A DNA stretch of 64,000 nucleotides from Azospirillum tabaci. Lineage in GTDB: Bacteria; Pseudomonadota; Alphaproteobacteria; Azospirillales; Azospirillaceae. Under the pieces are notes generated by a model that searched no databases, was not told where the DNA came from, and saw only the letters and a program-made list of their open reading frames with translations. Below are positions 17,165 through 26,169 of the stretch, piece by piece. The translations under genes and the position numbers were made by a program. The first letter of the stretch is position 1; the number at the start of each line of letters is the position of its first letter. The stretch lies in NCBI RefSeq assembly GCF_014596085.1, contig NZ_JACCJY010000022.1, positions 1-64,000 on the forward strand, given 5' to 3'.

Positions 17165-17986
17165 ATGAGGATCGGCATCCTGTCGGACATCCACGCCAAT
17201 CTTGAGGCGCTGGAGGCCACGTTGGCCGACATGGGCGGCGCGGGGGTGGAGCGCGTCGTCTGCCTGGGCGACGTGGTGGGCTACAACACCGACCCGTCGC
17301 CCTGCATCGCCCTGCTGCGCGAGGCCGGGGCGGTCTGCGTCGCCGGCAACCACGACCGCGCGGTGACCCGCCAGATCCCCACCGACGGCTTCAGCGTCCG
17401 CGCCATCCGGGCCATCGCCTGGACGCGCAAGCGCCTGCCGCCGGAGGACGTCGCGTGGCTGTCCGCCCTGCCGCTGAAGACCAGCGTCGGCGACCAGCTC
17501 GTCGCCGTTCACGGGGCGCTTCATGTGGATCGGGGCTGCGAGCTGGTCCGGCTGAACAGCGAGGACCGGATGCGGCGCACCGCCCAGGCCCTGCTCGCCC
17601 ATCCCTCCGGCGCCCGCGTCGGCGCCTATGGGCACACGCACCGGCTCGGCATCCACGAATACCGCAACGGCGAGCTGTGGGAGCACGATCCCGACAGCGA
17701 GGTCGCCCTGCGCGGCGGTTCCTGCTACCTGCTCAACCCCGGCACGGTGGGGGAGCCGCGCACGGAGGAGCGGCGGGCGACCTGGATGCTGTTCGACACC
17801 GGCCGACGGACGGTGAGCGTGCGGCGGGTCGCCTACGACGACCGTGCGGCCTTCGAGAAGACGCGCCGGGCGGGGATCGAGCCGCGGCGCCTGCTGTCCA
17901 TTCCGGCGCCGTTGCGCGCCGCCCTCCAGGGGGGGCTGCGGCGCATGGGGATTTACGAGATGGTGCGGCGGGTCATCAACTCGTGA
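17165..17986 (+). CDS. Calcineurin-like metallophosphoesterase (YfcE/MJ0936-like)
   Basis: The 273-residue protein has all metal-binding motifs: LSDIHANLEAL (Asp, His), CLGDVVGYNTDP (Asp), AGNHDRA (Asn, His), VHGALH and YGHTHRLGIHEY. The fold is a compact single-domain phosphodiesterase with two metal ions. It is the last gene of the GNAT/ATP-grasp cassette, 13 bp after the ligase, so it may remove a phosphate or nucleotide from the cassette's product or recycle a by-product. The C-terminal 60 residues are basic and outside the core. Confidence 0.85.
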   Translation: MRIGILSDIHANLEALEATLADMGGAGVERVVCLGDVVGYNTDPSPCIALLREAGAVCVAGNHDRAVTRQIPTDGFSVRAIRAIAWTRKRLPPEDVAWLSALPLKTSVGDQLVAVHGALHVDRGCELVRLNSEDRMRRTAQALLAHPSGARVGAYGHTHRLGIHEYRNGELWEHDPDSEVALRGGSCYLLNPGTVGEPRTEERRATWMLFDTGRRTVSVRRVAYDDRAAFEKTRRAGIEPRRLLSIPAPLRAALQGGLRRMGIYEMVRRVINS

Positions 17987-18321
17987 CCCGTTTCCTCATT
18001 GAACCGTCGCCAGCATCAGCAGCGACGCGCCGAGCGGCAACAGGGCGAGCAACAGCTTGAGCATGGGTCCGGCCATCGGGGTCTCGTAAGGGGGCTTCAA
18101 ACGCGCGCGACTTTAGCCGGACGGCGGGCGGTTTTCTGTGACAAATCGCACAACCCAGCCATCCCATCCCGCGTCCTAAAAAATTTTCTTTTTGATCCAA
18201 TCTCTCGGAAAATCCGTATCAACTGTTTGGTGCTATCGTCGGTTCCGCCGCAGGATGGGCTATCGGCAACCGGCGGCATCCAACGAGTCTTCGACGACAC
18301 GGACCGGCGGGAGTGTGGACA
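17987..18321. other. Intergenic region before the first chemoreceptor gene
   Basis: This 335-bp stretch includes an A/T-rich block at 18177-18200 and the MCP ribosome site GGGAG (18309-18313). On the minus strand at 17996-18076 a 26-codon frame encodes a Leu/Ala-rich hydrophobic peptide (MLKLLLALLPLGASLLMLATVQ end), without a good ribosome site; it could be a tiny membrane peptide. Nothing else is evident. Confidence 0.4.
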
Positions 18322-20025
18322 ATGAATTGGTTCCGAAACGCCAAGGTCGGCATCCGGCTGATGCTGAGCTTCTCCAGCATCCTGGTGCTGATGGTCGCCC
18401 TGGCGGCCATCGCCATCTACAAAGTCAACAGCATCAACGACAGCCTTTCGACCATCAACGACGTCAACAACGTCAAGCAGCGCTACGCCATCAACTTCCG
18501 CGGCAGCGTGCATGACCGGGCGATCAGCCTGCGCGACGTCACGCTCCTGTCCGACGCCGCGGCGCTGAAGGCCGAGCTTGCCACCATCGACCGGCTGGCC
18601 GCCGACTACGCGCGCTCGGCCGAGCAGATGGACCGCATGTTCGCCGTCGGCACCCACATCACCGCCAAGGAACGGGAAATCCTCGCCTCCATCAAGCAGA
18701 CGGAGGCCAAGACCCTGCCGCTGGCCCGCGGCGTCATCGAGGCGCGCCAGGCCGGCGACACCGACCGCGCCGTCAAGATCCTGGTCGAGCAGGCCCGCCC
18801 CGGTTTCACCGAGTGGCTGGCCCGAATCAACGCCTTCATCGACCTCCAGGAAGCCGAGAGCCAGGCGGTGGCGAAGCACGCCCGGACGGTGTCCGAGAGC
18901 TTCCAAGTCCTCATGATCTCGCTGTGCGCGGTGACCGTCCTGCTCGGCGCGGGGCTTGCCTGGTGGTCGATCCTGACGGTGCGGCCGCTGCGCCGCTTGA
19001 CCGACACGACGCTGAAGCTGGCCGAGGGCGACCTGGCCATCGAAGTGCCGCAGGCAACCAGCCGCGATGAGGTCGGCGAGATCATCCGCGCCGTGCAGGT
19101 CTTCAAGGACAACATGGTCCGCGCCCGCCGCATGGAGTCGGAGAAGGAAGAAACGGAACGGCGCGCCGAGGCCGAGAAGCGGGAAGCGATGAACGGGCTG
19201 GCCGACCAGTTCGAGCGCAGCGTCGGCTCCATCGTCGAGCTGGTGTCCCACGCCGCCGCCGAGCTGGAGGGCGCCGCCCAGACGCTGAACGCCACCATGG
19301 AGCGTGCCAACGATCAGGCCGGCACCGTCGCCGCCGCCGCGACCCAGGCGACGGCCAACGTGGAATCGGTGGCCGCGGCCTGCGGAGAGTTGGCCGGGTC
19401 GGTCAGCAGCATCGGCCAGCAGGTCCGCCAGTCCGCCGACATCGCCAACCGCGCCGTCCGCAACGCCGAGGACACCCAGGCGACGGCGGAAGGTCTGGTC
19501 AGCACGTCGCAGAAGATCGGGGAGGTGGTGCAGCTCATCAACTCGATCGCCCAGCAGACCAACCTGCTGGCGCTCAACGCGACCATTGAGGCGGCGCGCG
19601 CCGGCGAGGCCGGCAAGGGCTTCGCGGTGGTGGCGAGCGAGGTGAAGAATCTCGCCAACCAGACCGCCAAGGCGACGGAGGACATCACCGCCCAGATCGC
19701 CGGGGTCCAGGACGTGACCCTGCGCACCGTGCAGTCGATCCGGGAGATCGCCCAGGTCATCGGGGAGAGCAGCCAGATCGCCGACGACATCGCCCAGGCG
19801 GTGGAGCAGCAGGGCATCGCCACCCAGGAGATCGCCCGCAACGTCCAGCAGGCCTCGGCGGGCACGGCGGAGGTGTCGGGCGCCATCGTGCAAGTCAGCG
19901 GCGCCGCCTCGCAGGGCGGGACCGCCGCGGGCCGCGTGCTGGGCAGCGCGCAGGAGCTGAGCCGGTCCGCCGCCCGCCTGCGGACGGAGGTCAGCGGCTT
20001 CCTCGCGAAGGTCCGCGCCGCTTAA
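18322..20025 (+). CDS. Methyl-accepting chemotaxis protein with 4-helix-bundle sensor
   Basis: A 567-residue receptor from ATG 18322, with GGGAG 8 bp upstream; a GTG at 18313 is in frame. TM1 is at about 10-30 and the periplasmic four-helix bundle at about 32-190 (starting [22 protein letters not shown]). TM2 is at about 193-213, HAMP at about 214-268 and the cytoplasmic coiled-coil signalling domain to the end. The hairpin tip has the conserved [18 protein letters not shown]. There is no C-terminal CheR-tethering pentapeptide. It passes ligand signals to CheA. It stands alone, and the ligand is unknown. Confidence 0.93.
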   Translation: MNWFRNAKVGIRLMLSFSSILVLMVALAAIAIYKVNSINDSLSTINDVNNVKQRYAINFRGSVHDRAISLRDVTLLSDAAALKAELATIDRLAADYARSAEQMDRMFAVGTHITAKEREILASIKQTEAKTLPLARGVIEARQAGDTDRAVKILVEQARPGFTEWLARINAFIDLQEAESQAVAKHARTVSESFQVLMISLCAVTVLLGAGLAWWSILTVRPLRRLTDTTLKLAEGDLAIEVPQATSRDEVGEIIRAVQVFKDNMVRARRMESEKEETERRAEAEKREAMNGLADQFERSVGSIVELVSHAAAELEGAAQTLNATMERANDQAGTVAAAATQATANVESVAAACGELAGSVSSIGQQVRQSADIANRAVRNAEDTQATAEGLVSTSQKIGEVVQLINSIAQQTNLLALNATIEAARAGEAGKGFAVVASEVKNLANQTAKATEDITAQIAGVQDVTLRTVQSIREIAQVIGESSQIADDIAQAVEQQGIATQEIARNVQQASAGTAEVSGAIVQVSGAASQGGTAAGRVLGSAQELSRSAARLRTEVSGFLAKVRAA

Positions 20026-20038
20026 TCAGGCGATTTAT

Positions 20039-20180
20039 CCCCTCTCCCCCCTGGGGAGAGGGTGCCCGCGGCAGCGGGCGGGTGAGGGTAAATGCGAGGA
20101 TCAAACCCTGATCCTTGCCGGTACCCTCACCCTTCCCGCGCGTTGCGCGGGCCCCTTCCCTCTCCCGGGGCGGGAGAGGG
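20039..20180. repeat. Interspersed palindromic repeat, copy 1
   Basis: A long imperfect inverted repeat beginning CCCCTCTCCCCCCTGGGG and ending CCCGGGGCGGGAGAGGG, with inner arms GGTGAGGGTA and TACCCTCACC. It begins 13 bp after the MCP stop. Close relatives are at 47280-47421 and 53946-54064. There is no T-run, so it is a folded intergenic repeat rather than a classical terminator. Confidence 0.8.
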
Positions 20181-20208
20181 AGCATGATGCGATTGTCTTG
20201 TCAGGACC

Positions 20209-20385
20209 TCACGCCGGATAGCGGTCCTTGTACTTCACGATGACGTACAGCGCGTGGATCATGCCCGGAATGTAGCCGAGCAGGGTCAGCAGCACGTTGA
20301 TCCAGAACTGGGCGCCAAACCCCACCTGGAGGAAGACGCCGACGGGCGGCAGCAGAAGCGCCAGGATGATGCGTATGATGTCCAT
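20209..20385 (-). CDS. Pmp3/YqaE-family small membrane protein
   Basis: A 58-residue protein with two hydrophobic segments (IIRIILALLLPPVGVFLQVG and FWINVLLTLLGYIPGMIHALYVIV) and the short charged tail KYKDRYPA. PPVGVFLQ and LGYIPGMIHA are the Pmp3 family signatures. Family members are proteolipids linked to membrane potential and salt or cold stress. The longer open frame upstream is not coding. Confidence 0.9.
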   Translation of the reverse strand: MDIIRIILALLLPPVGVFLQVGFGAQFWINVLLTLLGYIPGMIHALYVIVKYKDRYPA

Positions 20386-20438
20386 GCCGCGATAACGCTC
20401 CCGCCCCGCCCCCGGTTCCATCCGACCTTCGGTGATCC

Positions 20439-23228
20439 TCAGCCCAGCAGGCCGATCTGGTCGAAGGGCAGAGGGTCGAACCCGTGCTGGTACACGGCGG
20501 AGCCCGCCACCGGCGCGAAGTTGTCGTGGGCGGCGTCGGTGAATTGCGGGTCGAAGGTGAAGGACCCCTTGTCGTAACCGGCGGCCTGCCACTGCGCCAG
20601 CGTGCCGGTGGCGCCGTTCGCCATCACCTGCGGCCAGACCTGGAACAGCGCCTCGTTGGGGTCGAGGTCGGCGTAGAAGTTGCCGGTGAAGGTCCCCGCC
20701 GTCTTCGGTCCGTCAAGGGCCACCGCGCGTCCGTCGCCGGCGTCCACGATGTTCTGGGTGATGGTGTTGTTCGCCATCGGCGTGCCCTTCCAGCCGCCCC
20801 AGCCGACGCTCTGCTGCAGGCCGATCTGGGTGCCCAGATTGTCGGCCAGGATGTTGTCGGTGACCGTGTTGTTCCAGCCGCCGTGCAGGAAGATGCCGCC
20901 GACGTTGTCGTGGACGACGTTGCCCTTCACCGTGGTGCCGCTGGTCCAGTCGTCCAGATAGATGCCCCAGCTCACCAGCTTCGTCGGGTCGAGGAAGGTG
21001 GGGGAGACCTTGCCGTCCCAGGTCACGTTGCCGAAGGCGGTGGTGCCCGACACCTCGTTGTAGGCCACGGTGTGACCGGCCAGATCCTGCTGGCGGTTGA
21101 TCAGGTAGATGCCGCCGCCGTCGCTGGTTTCCTGGTTGGCGCCGACGATCTTGTTGTGGGTGATCGTCGCCCGGTAGGTGGCGTCGCCCGAGGCCTGGAC
21201 GGAGCCCACCGCGATGGCCTTGCCCGGCGTGTCCTCGATCTGGTTGTGGGTGATGGCGACGTCGTTGCTGCCGTTCACCCACAGCGCGTCGCCGCCGTGG
21301 TCGACGGCGCTGGCGTGCTGGATCAGGTTGTCCGACACCTTGGTGAAGTTGGACCCCGCCTTGACGTAGACGGCCTCGCGCCCGGTCTCGGCGAAATGGT
21401 TGCCGGAGACGGTGCTGTTGGCGCTGCCCTCCACCGTGATGCCGTAGCCGGTGTTGGTGACGGTGTTGTTCTTGAAGGTCAGGCCGGCGGCGTTGTTGGC
21501 GTAGACGGCGTGGCCGTCCGGCGCGCCGTCGGTCAGGGTCAGCCCCTCGATCGTCACGTTCTTCGCACCACCCAGCCCGATCAGCACGGGAAGCTGCGCC
21601 GCGACCACCTTGTGCCCGGCGACCGCCCCGCCTTCCGGCTTGAACAGGACCTGGTTGGACGCCTTGTCGAAGAACCACTCCCGCGCGGCGTCGAGCTGGT
21701 CCTTGCCGTTGAACAGGTAGAAGCGGCTGCCGGCGCCGAGCGCGTCGTAGGTGCTCTGGGCCAGCGTGATGGTGTTGCTGCCGTAGTCGATGCTCTTCAC
21801 CGGCACGGTCATGTTGTCGTAGCCGTGCTGGCTGAAGACGCTGACCATCAGCCCGTCCGTGCTCGAATAGGTCGGGATCGCCCCGGCCTTGAAGCCGAAC
21901 TGGGTGGAGGCGTTGGCCCCGGCCTTGGTGGCGATCAGCCAGCCGCCGTCGATGGGATGGCTGGGGTCGGCGTTGGGCGTGCGGGCCACCGTCTGGCGGT
22001 CGCCGTCCATCGACAGGTCGAGCACCGCCTTGGACCCGCCGGGAAGCTGCGCGCTGTAGAGGCCGTTGCCGCGCGACACCCAGTTCTCCACCAGCGAGCC
22101 GCCATGGAAGACCGGCTTCTCGCTGCCGTAGGCGGCGAAGCGGACGCCGCTGTCCTGGCCGTCCAGCCAGAGCATGTCCTTCATGTAGTAGTCGCCGCCG
22201 CGGACGTAGGTCACGTCGATGTTCGGGTCGGCGCGCATGGCGTCGCGGGCGGCGGTCAGCGTCGCCTTCGGCCCGTCGGTGCCGTCCGCGTTGGGGGCGG
22301 CCAGCTTGCCGGACCAGCTGTCCTTGCCGTTGGTCGCCACGAAGATCGCCGGCCCGGTCGGGGCGGGGGACGGCGTGGGATTCGGAGCGGGAGTCGGGGT
22401 CGGCGTGGCCGTGCCGGTGGCGAAGAAGCTCTTGTCGGCGTCCACCACCAGCGTGCCGTTCCACCACATCCCCGACTGGCCCTTCACCGCGTCCTTCCCG
22501 TCGAGGGCACCCTTGTCGTAGGTGACGATGCTGTCGGTGGCGGCGACGGACTTGCCGTTGATCGTGACCTTGTTGACGATCAGCGAGCGGTCCTGCCCGT
22601 TCACCACGGCGTCGTTGTCATACTGGATCTGCACCTTGTGCGCCTGATCCGGTGCCACGTTGGCGGTGAAGCTGTAGTCCTTGGCCGCGGTGCCGACCGT
22701 GCCCTCCCCCACCTTTTTGCCGTCGACCAGCAGGTTGAAATGCGCGTTGGTGCCGCCCGCCGCGATGCCCTGCGCGTTCACCACGAAGGTGGAGGTTCCG
22801 GCGACCGGCGCCACCGGGGCGGGGAAGTCGGCGGCCGGGGTGTCCACCACCAGCGTGCCGTTCCACCACATCCCCGACTGGCCCTTGATCACGTCCTTCC
22901 CATCGAGCGCGCCCTTGTCGTAGGTGACGTTGGCGTCGGTCGGCTTGTGGGTCTTGCCGTTGATGGTGACCCCGCTGACGATCAGCGAGCGGTCCTGGCC
23001 GTTCACCACGGCGTCGTTGTCGTATTGGATCTGCACCTTGTGCGCCTGCGCCGCGGTGACCGGCACCGTGAAGCTGTAGGCGGCCGGGCTGCTGGCGTTG
23101 ACGGTTGCCTGGCCCACCTCGACGCCGTCGATCAACAGGCGGAAATGCGGCCAGATGCCTCCGGCGGACTGCCCATAGGCACTCACGACAATCTTGGCGT
23201 CGGTCTTGCCCGTGGTGGTCGAAGCCAT
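20439..23228 (-). CDS. Large extracellular-type protein: two CBM60-like modules plus right-handed beta-helix
   Basis: The 929-residue protein has two near-identical modules (about 13-128 and 148-263), each with YDNDAVVNGQDRSLIV (69-84 and 203-218) and a shared QSGMWWNGTLVVD end. The YDNDA...GQDR pattern resembles the Ca2+-dependent xylan-binding CBM60 family. A Pro/Thr linker (275-292) leads to a parallel beta-helix (about 295-925) with IFVATNGKDSWSGKL and repeated N-rich coils (NNTVTNTGYGI, NSTVSGNHF). This architecture suits a polysaccharide lyase, epimerase or hydrolase acting on plant or self polysaccharide. No Sec or Tat signal is present, so export would need a type I or other route. 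GAGGGA lies 8 bp before the ATG. Confidence 0.82.
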   Translation of the reverse strand: MASTTTGKTDAKIVVSAYGQSAGGIWPHFRLLIDGVEVGQATVNASSPAAYSFTVPVTAAQAHKVQIQYDNDAVVNGQDRSLIVSGVTINGKTHKPTDANVTYDKGALDGKDVIKGQSGMWWNGTLVVDTPAADFPAPVAPVAGTSTFVVNAQGIAAGGTNAHFNLLVDGKKVGEGTVGTAAKDYSFTANVAPDQAHKVQIQYDNDAVVNGQDRSLIVNKVTINGKSVAATDSIVTYDKGALDGKDAVKGQSGMWWNGTLVVDADKSFFATGTATPTPTPAPNPTPSPAPTGPAIFVATNGKDSWSGKLAAPNADGTDGPKATLTAARDAMRADPNIDVTYVRGGDYYMKDMLWLDGQDSGVRFAAYGSEKPVFHGGSLVENWVSRGNGLYSAQLPGGSKAVLDLSMDGDRQTVARTPNADPSHPIDGGWLIATKAGANASTQFGFKAGAIPTYSSTDGLMVSVFSQHGYDNMTVPVKSIDYGSNTITLAQSTYDALGAGSRFYLFNGKDQLDAAREWFFDKASNQVLFKPEGGAVAGHKVVAAQLPVLIGLGGAKNVTIEGLTLTDGAPDGHAVYANNAAGLTFKNNTVTNTGYGITVEGSANSTVSGNHFAETGREAVYVKAGSNFTKVSDNLIQHASAVDHGGDALWVNGSNDVAITHNQIEDTPGKAIAVGSVQASGDATYRATITHNKIVGANQETSDGGGIYLINRQQDLAGHTVAYNEVSGTTAFGNVTWDGKVSPTFLDPTKLVSWGIYLDDWTSGTTVKGNVVHDNVGGIFLHGGWNNTVTDNILADNLGTQIGLQQSVGWGGWKGTPMANNTITQNIVDAGDGRAVALDGPKTAGTFTGNFYADLDPNEALFQVWPQVMANGATGTLAQWQAAGYDKGSFTFDPQFTDAAHDNFAPVAGSAVYQHGFDPLPFDQIGLLG

Positions 23229-23464
23229 TGGATGGTTCCCTCGCTCTTATGCTCAACGGACGCGAGCATGGCGGGGCGGGCCAGACATTTGTGCGCCATT
23301 TTGATAACAGGCGAGGGCCACCGGCTCCGTGCTTCTATCCGCCGCCGCCTATTACGGGAGAGGCGGTTGAACGGGAGTCATACGCACCAAAGCGCAGGCT
23401 CCCCCGGATTAAAGCGAAGCCTTACGTGTTGATGGCTTATACGGAACCAAGAGGCAGAGACCCC

Positions 23465-23938
23465 ATGAAGAAGATCGCTGTTACCGCCTTTGTCGCCCTG
23501 TCGCTTGCCGCCTGCCAGAGCGGCGGAAGCGGCATCGGGACCAAGCAGACGGTCGGCGCGCTCGGCGGCGCGGCGGCCGGCGGCGTGATCGGTTCGCAGT
23601 TCGGCGGCGGCACCGGCAAGCTCATCACCACCGGTGTGGGCACGCTGCTCGGCGCCTATCTCGGCAGCGAGCTTGGCCAGTCGCTCGACCGCGCGGACGA
23701 AGGCTACGCCCAGCGCGCCGCCACCCAGGCCTATTCGGCGCCGATGGGCTCGACCATCCAGTGGAACAACCCGGAATCGGGCAACCGCGGCACCATCACC
23801 CCGATCCGCGACGGCCGCGACAACTCCGGTAACTACTGCCGCGAGTACCAGCAGACCGTCTATGTCGGCGGCAAGGCCGAGCGGGCCAACGGCACCGCCT
23901 GCCAGCAGCCGGACGGCAGCTGGCGCATCGTCTCCTAA
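23465..23938 (+). CDS. Glycine-zipper (17-kDa antigen-like) outer-membrane lipoprotein
   Basis: A 157-residue lipoprotein. The signal peptide MKKIAVTAFVALSLAAC ends in a clean lipobox (LAAC, lipidated Cys17). The glycine-zipper segment (about 30-75, GALGGAAAGGVIGSQFGGG and GTLLGAYLGSELG) is typical of the 17-kDa surface antigen / RT0821 family. The C-terminal soluble domain has GNYCREYQQTVYVGG and TACQQPDGSWRIV, with a likely Cys pair. It probably sits in the outer-membrane inner leaflet with an envelope-integrity role. It converges on the TPR-methyltransferase, the two stops overlapping. Confidence 0.9.
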   Translation: MKKIAVTAFVALSLAACQSGGSGIGTKQTVGALGGAAAGGVIGSQFGGGTGKLITTGVGTLLGAYLGSELGQSLDRADEGYAQRAATQAYSAPMGSTIQWNNPESGNRGTITPIRDGRDNSGNYCREYQQTVYVGGKAERANGTACQQPDGSWRIVS

Positions 23939-25368
23939 CTCGGGCACGCTTCCGCCCCGGGCGTCGTTTCCCCCCCAGAACCGGGGCGGCGGCCCGGGGG
24001 GGGGGCCCCACACGACGCAGGGGGCGCCAGCAGCCGGATCGCCACCTGCTTGGTGTGCGGGCTGACGGCGATGATCTCCCAGGCCGCACCGGACTCGGCC
24101 GCGTATTCCAGGAAGGCGCGATATTCGTCCTCGCGCCACGTCCGGTTCCCGATGAACTCGTCGAAGACCAGCACCGTTCCCGCCCGGAAGCGCGGCGCCA
24201 GGGCGGTCAGCACCGTCCGCGCCGACGAGTAGATGTCGCTGTCCACATTGACGAAGCGCACCGCGCCGTCATGGGCCGCCAGGAAGGGCGGCAGCGTGTC
24301 CTCGAACCATCCCGCATGCAGCACCGCGTTGTCCCGCACCGGCGGCAGCCGCCTGCCCGTGCTGAGCACACCGCGCGGCGCGTTCACCCAGCCCTCCGGC
24401 AACCCCTCGAACGAATCGAAGCCGTGCACGGTCTGCCCGGCCGCATCGGCGATCTGGTTCAGCGAGGTGCCGCGGCGCACGCCGAACTCCAGCACCAGAC
24501 CGGGCACCTCCGCCCGCTCCAGCCCGAAACGCAGCAGCTCCGCCCCCACGCCGAACAGCCGCATGTCCGGAGCGAGATGCGGGCGAATCGCCGTCACCGC
24601 CTCCACCAGGGCCAAGCGCTTCGGCTGACCGGCCAGCTTCTCGCCATACAGCGCCTCGGCCTCCGCGTCGCGGCCCATCAGCAGCAGGTAGGCGCACAGG
24701 AAGCCCCAGTATTTTCCCGCCGCCCCTGGACATTCCGCGGCCCGGCGCAGGCGGCGCAGCGCGTCCTCCACACCGTTCAGGCCGAGTGCTGCGGCGTGGC
24801 TGCCGAACCACGCGGCGGCGTGCTCCGGATCGTCGGCCAGCCGCTCGTCGAAAACGGCCAGCGCGCCCGCGGCGTCGCCAAGATGGGCGAGGCTGACCGC
24901 CCGCTCATAGAGGATGTCCGCCGACCGGTTCCCGGCGGCCAGCGCCTCCCCGGTCACCCGCAGCGCCTCCTCATAGAGGGCGTCGCGGCGGTAGGCGCCG
25001 GCCAGCGCCTCGCGGAGGCCGGGGAAAGCGGGATCGGCCGCGGCGACCCGCTCCAGCCAGCGCACCGCCAGGAGGCGGTCCCCGCCGGCCAGCACGGCCT
25101 GGGCCAGATGATGGAGGGTCTCCGCATGCGCCGGCTCGCGCGCCAGGGCGCGGCGCAGCGCGGCGGTGGCCGCCGCGGCGTCGCGCCGGCCGAGAGCGGC
25201 CATGCCGGTCAGCCGGTCGCGCTCGGCCCGGTCGCGCTCGGCGGTGCCGCCGGACTCCGGCGCGGTGTCCCGCAGCAGGCGCACCGCCTGCCGGTAATGC
25301 CGCGCCGCGATCAGGCGGCGCGCCTCGGTCAGAACCTCATCCACGGGGAAAACCTGTCGGTCGGGCAT
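23935..25368 (-). CDS. TPR-domain protein with TylF/MycF-type class I methyltransferase
   Basis: A 477-residue protein (ATG 25368; a GTG at 25383 is in frame). TPR-like helical repeats cover about 10-255 (AATAALRRALAREPAHAETLHHLAQAV and similar). The methyltransferase at about 265-455 has LEFGVRRGTSLNQIA (SAM motif I), VHGFDSFEGLPEGW and the metal-site region VNVDSDIYSSART and FDEFIGNRTWREDEY, as in macrocin O-methyltransferase. It probably methylates a sugar or glycan. The C-terminal 30 residues are low complexity, and on the DNA contain a run of ten G at 23996-24005. Length changes of that run would alter the tail. The acceptor is unknown. Confidence 0.8.
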   Translation of the reverse strand: MPDRQVFPVDEVLTEARRLIAARHYRQAVRLLRDTAPESGGTAERDRAERDRLTGMAALGRRDAAAATAALRRALAREPAHAETLHHLAQAVLAGGDRLLAVRWLERVAAADPAFPGLREALAGAYRRDALYEEALRVTGEALAAGNRSADILYERAVSLAHLGDAAGALAVFDERLADDPEHAAAWFGSHAAALGLNGVEDALRRLRRAAECPGAAGKYWGFLCAYLLLMGRDAEAEALYGEKLAGQPKRLALVEAVTAIRPHLAPDMRLFGVGAELLRFGLERAEVPGLVLEFGVRRGTSLNQIADAAGQTVHGFDSFEGLPEGWVNAPRGVLSTGRRLPPVRDNAVLHAGWFEDTLPPFLAAHDGAVRFVNVDSDIYSSARTVLTALAPRFRAGTVLVFDEFIGNRTWREDEYRAFLEYAAESGAAWEIIAVSPHTKQVAIRLLAPPASCGAPPPGRRPGSGGETTPGAEACPS

Positions 25369-25474
25369 GGTCGAATGGGGCACAGATGCCCAACGTCGGC
25401 GGCGGGATGCAAGCGCCGCCTGCGGCCCTCGCTGGGGTGAAAAGAAAGAAATGCCCCCTTCGATATTTTTCCCT

Positions 25475-25504
25475 TTGACAGGGGGCCGCCTGGATTGCTA
25501 TTCA
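25475..25504 (+). promoter_or_regulatory. Sigma-70-type promoter of the tRNA cluster
   Basis: A perfect TTGACA (25475-25480) is followed after 18 bp by TATTCA (25499-25504). This puts the start of transcription about 10 bp before the tRNA-Thr gene. Confidence 0.65.
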
Positions 25505-25520
25505 CCCGCTCCCGCCGGAT

Positions 25521-25595
<75 letters not shown>

Positions 25596-25596
25596 T

Positions 25597-25672
25597 GGGG
25601 CCGTAGCTCAGATGGGAGAGCGCCTCGTTCGCAATGAGGAGGTCAGGGGTTCGATCCCCCTCGGCTCCACCA
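25597..25672 (+). tRNA. tRNA-Ala (anticodon CGC)
   Basis: Acceptor GGGGCCG/CGGCTCC, anticodon stem CCTCG/TGAGG with loop TTCGCAA giving CGC, T-loop GTTCGATCC, encoded CCA. It is separated from tRNA-Thr by a single base and reads GCG, a frequent codon in this DNA. Confidence 0.96.
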
Positions 25673-25771
25673 ACTTCTTCGGCGGTTGGTTGGTTGACTT
25701 GAGTAAGTAGAGTAAGGTTGAATTTAGTGCTTGCTTCGGCGGTCTTTGTTCTTTAGAAGGTCGCCAAGGAC

Positions 25772-25848
<77 letters not shown>

Positions 25849-25882
25849 CTTTCTTGTGGTTAGGTTAGGTATCTCGCGGTTT

Positions 25883-25957
25883 GGTCCTGTAGCTCAGCGG
25901 GAGAGCACTACGTTGACATCGTAGGGGTCACTGGTTCAATCCCAGTCGGGACCACCA
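25883..25957 (+). tRNA. tRNA-Val (anticodon GAC)
   Basis: Acceptor GGTCCTG/CGGGACC, anticodon stem CTACG/CGTAG with loop TTGACAT, T-loop GTTCAATCC, encoded CCA. One base separates it from tRNA-Gln. Confidence 0.96.
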
Positions 25958-25958
25958 T

Positions 25959-26032
25959 TGGGGGATCGTCTAGCGGTAGGACTCCAGACTCTGACTCTGG
26001 CTACCTAGGTTCGAATCCTAGTCCCCCAACCA
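25959..26032 (+). tRNA. tRNA-Gln (anticodon CTG)
   Basis: Acceptor TGGGGGA/TCCCCCA, anticodon stem CCAGA/TCTGG with loop CTCTGAC, T-loop GTTCGAATC, encoded CCA. Last of the cluster; no integrase or repeated 3' end (att site) follows. Confidence 0.95.
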
Positions 26033-26169
26033 CTTTCCTCTGATAACTCGTGACTTCAAGGGTTTGGCGTCCGCGCACACCGCGTGGCGACACCCTTTGC
26101 GCCGCCGCACAGCGCGCGCCCTGTTTCCCTCCGCTTTCCAGATATTACGGCGCATGCCCACCGTCCCCG

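Noticed and set aside
17996..18076. 26-codon hydrophobic peptide frame on the minus strand
   Set aside because: Plausible membrane peptide but without a ribosome site; too short to support without expression data.
20484..23432. Open frame of 982 codons on the + strand opposite the beta-helix gene
   Set aside because: The minus-strand protein has clear repeats and domains; the + frame is Val/His/Gly-rich with no motif.
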